From positions 1-6,207 of the forward strand of contig JAKUNX010000100.1 of the NCBI GenBank assembly GCA_022451835.1: a stretch of 6,207 nucleotides of DNA, written 5' to 3'. The first letter of the stretch is position 1; every line of letters starts with the position of its first letter. Both the position numbers and the translations under genes were made by a program. Shown one piece after another: positions 5,638-6,207 of the stretch. This DNA is from Candidatus Poseidoniaceae archaeon (lineage in GTDB: Archaea > Thermoplasmatota > Poseidoniia > Poseidoniales > Poseidoniaceae). The notes under the pieces were generated by a model. It saw only the letters and a program-made list of their open reading frames with translations. It was not told the DNA's origin and did no database searches.

Positions 5638-6207
5638 ATGGCCGGACAAATCACAGGTGCTGAAGCGGTGTATCAAGCACTATTGAGCGGTCAACAGATT
5701 GACAGAGTGTTGGTTGATCGGGAAAAAGACACAACTGCGATTAGAGAATTATGTGAACAACAAAACATTCCACTCGAGGAAGGTTCAACCAATGATCTGT
5801 GGCGAATGTCAGCCGAAGGGCATGTTGATGCACTGGCATTAACTGGTCGATTTCAAACAAAATCTATCGATGAGTTGATGGAAAAGGGCGGCACAATTTG
5901 GTTTTTCGACGGAGTAACTTACTCAACCAATCTAGGATTTGCCATTCGAACCGCCGAAGTAAGCGGAGCTGATGGCGTAGTACTCAATGTGACAAAAACT
6001 CACGAAGAGCGCCGAACAATCCGTCGCGCAAGCATGCGTGCAGACCGATTTATTCCAGTAATTTACAGCACTACTGAGGAAATAATTACCAAAGCCAAGC
6101 AATATGATCTAACAATTATCGCTGCAGAGGATGTTGGAGATAGAGGGCCATGGGAGGTTGATATGACAGGCAACACTCTCCTAGTGGGTGGTGCTGAACG
6201 AGAAGGT
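5638..6207 (+). CDS. SpoU/TrmH-family RNA 2'-O-methyltransferase, 3'-truncated by window edge
   Basis: Predicted SAM-dependent enzyme methylating a ribose 2'-OH in rRNA or tRNA. The open frame runs from the ATG at 5638 to the window end (190 residues) without a stop, so the C-terminus is missing. Residues 1-70 resemble the SpoU substrate-binding (L30e-like) domain, opening with ITGAEAVYQALLSG and IDRVLVD. The SPOUT knot domain begins at about residue 87 with IWFFDGVTYSTNLGFAIRTA. Asn98, Gly100 and Arg104 form motif 1 (N-x-G-x-x-x-R). LLVGGAEREG (181-190) is the start of motif 2, with Glu187. The frame stays open upstream of 5638 but has no ATG, GTG or TTG in the spacer, which supports this start. 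No Shine-Dalgarno is at usual spacing. The target nucleotide cannot be assigned, so neither rlmB nor trmH is justified as a symbol. It is divergent from the heme genes and probably functionally unrelated to them. Confidence 0.92.
   Translation, partial: MAGQITGAEAVYQALLSGQQIDRVLVDREKDTTAIRELCEQQNIPLEEGSTNDLWRMSAEGHVDALALTGRFQTKSIDELMEKGGTIWFFDGVTYSTNLGFAIRTAEVSGADGVVLNVTKTHEERRTIRRASMRADRFIPVIYSTTEEIITKAKQYDLTIIAAEDVGDRGPWEVDMTGNTLLVGGAEREG

Noticed and set aside
5612..5686. ATGs at 5612 and 5621 preceded or accompanied by GAGGG as a start for the methyltransferase or a leader peptide
   Set aside because: Both are out of frame with the methyltransferase and reach a stop after about 20-25 codons; the peptide has no recognisable leader features.

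Overview
The window is a compact heme-biosynthesis locus. It holds seven protein genes with almost no non-coding DNA, and all seven belong to recognisable families. It runs from the middle of hemL at the left edge to the middle of a SpoU-type RNA methyltransferase gene at the right edge. No tRNA, rRNA, CRISPR array, insertion sequence or long repeat was seen, and no gap between genes exceeds 57 bases. I see no previously undescribed system here. The best points for follow-up are details of known enzymes and the small intergenic signals.

Layout: hemL (3' part), hemE, hemF and hemY form a tight plus-strand operon. Their junctions are a 4-base ATGA overlap, a 2-base gap and a 14-base gap. hemY meets hemH tail to tail, with the two stop codons overlapping. 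hemH lies on the minus strand, preceded in its own direction by a single-domain rhodanese gene 57 bases upstream. A 50-base spacer then separates the rhodanese gene from the divergent methyltransferase gene.

Pathway: HemL makes 5-aminolevulinate. HemE converts uroporphyrinogen III to coproporphyrinogen III. HemF carries out the oxygen-dependent decarboxylation to protoporphyrinogen IX. The HemY-like flavoprotein oxidises this to protoporphyrin IX, and HemH inserts ferrous iron to give protoheme. This is the complete protoporphyrin-dependent lower branch. hemA, hemB, hemC and hemD are not in the window. Using HemF together with an FAD-type oxidase points to an aerobic organism.

Organism: the DNA is moderately AT-rich, genes are tightly packed, and ATA, AGA and TTA codons are common. 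HemH carries an internal five-cysteine segment, as in the class of bacterial ferrochelatases with an internal [2Fe-2S] cluster (known from Myxococcus xanthus). A strong Shine-Dalgarno is visible only before hemE, inside the operon. hemH, the rhodanese gene and the methyltransferase gene have none at normal spacing, so leaderless transcripts are possible. This fits an aerobic, probably planktonic lineage with a streamlined genome. I cannot decide between a bacterium and a marine archaeon (for example a Poseidoniales-like lineage with bacterial-type heme genes) from this sequence alone.
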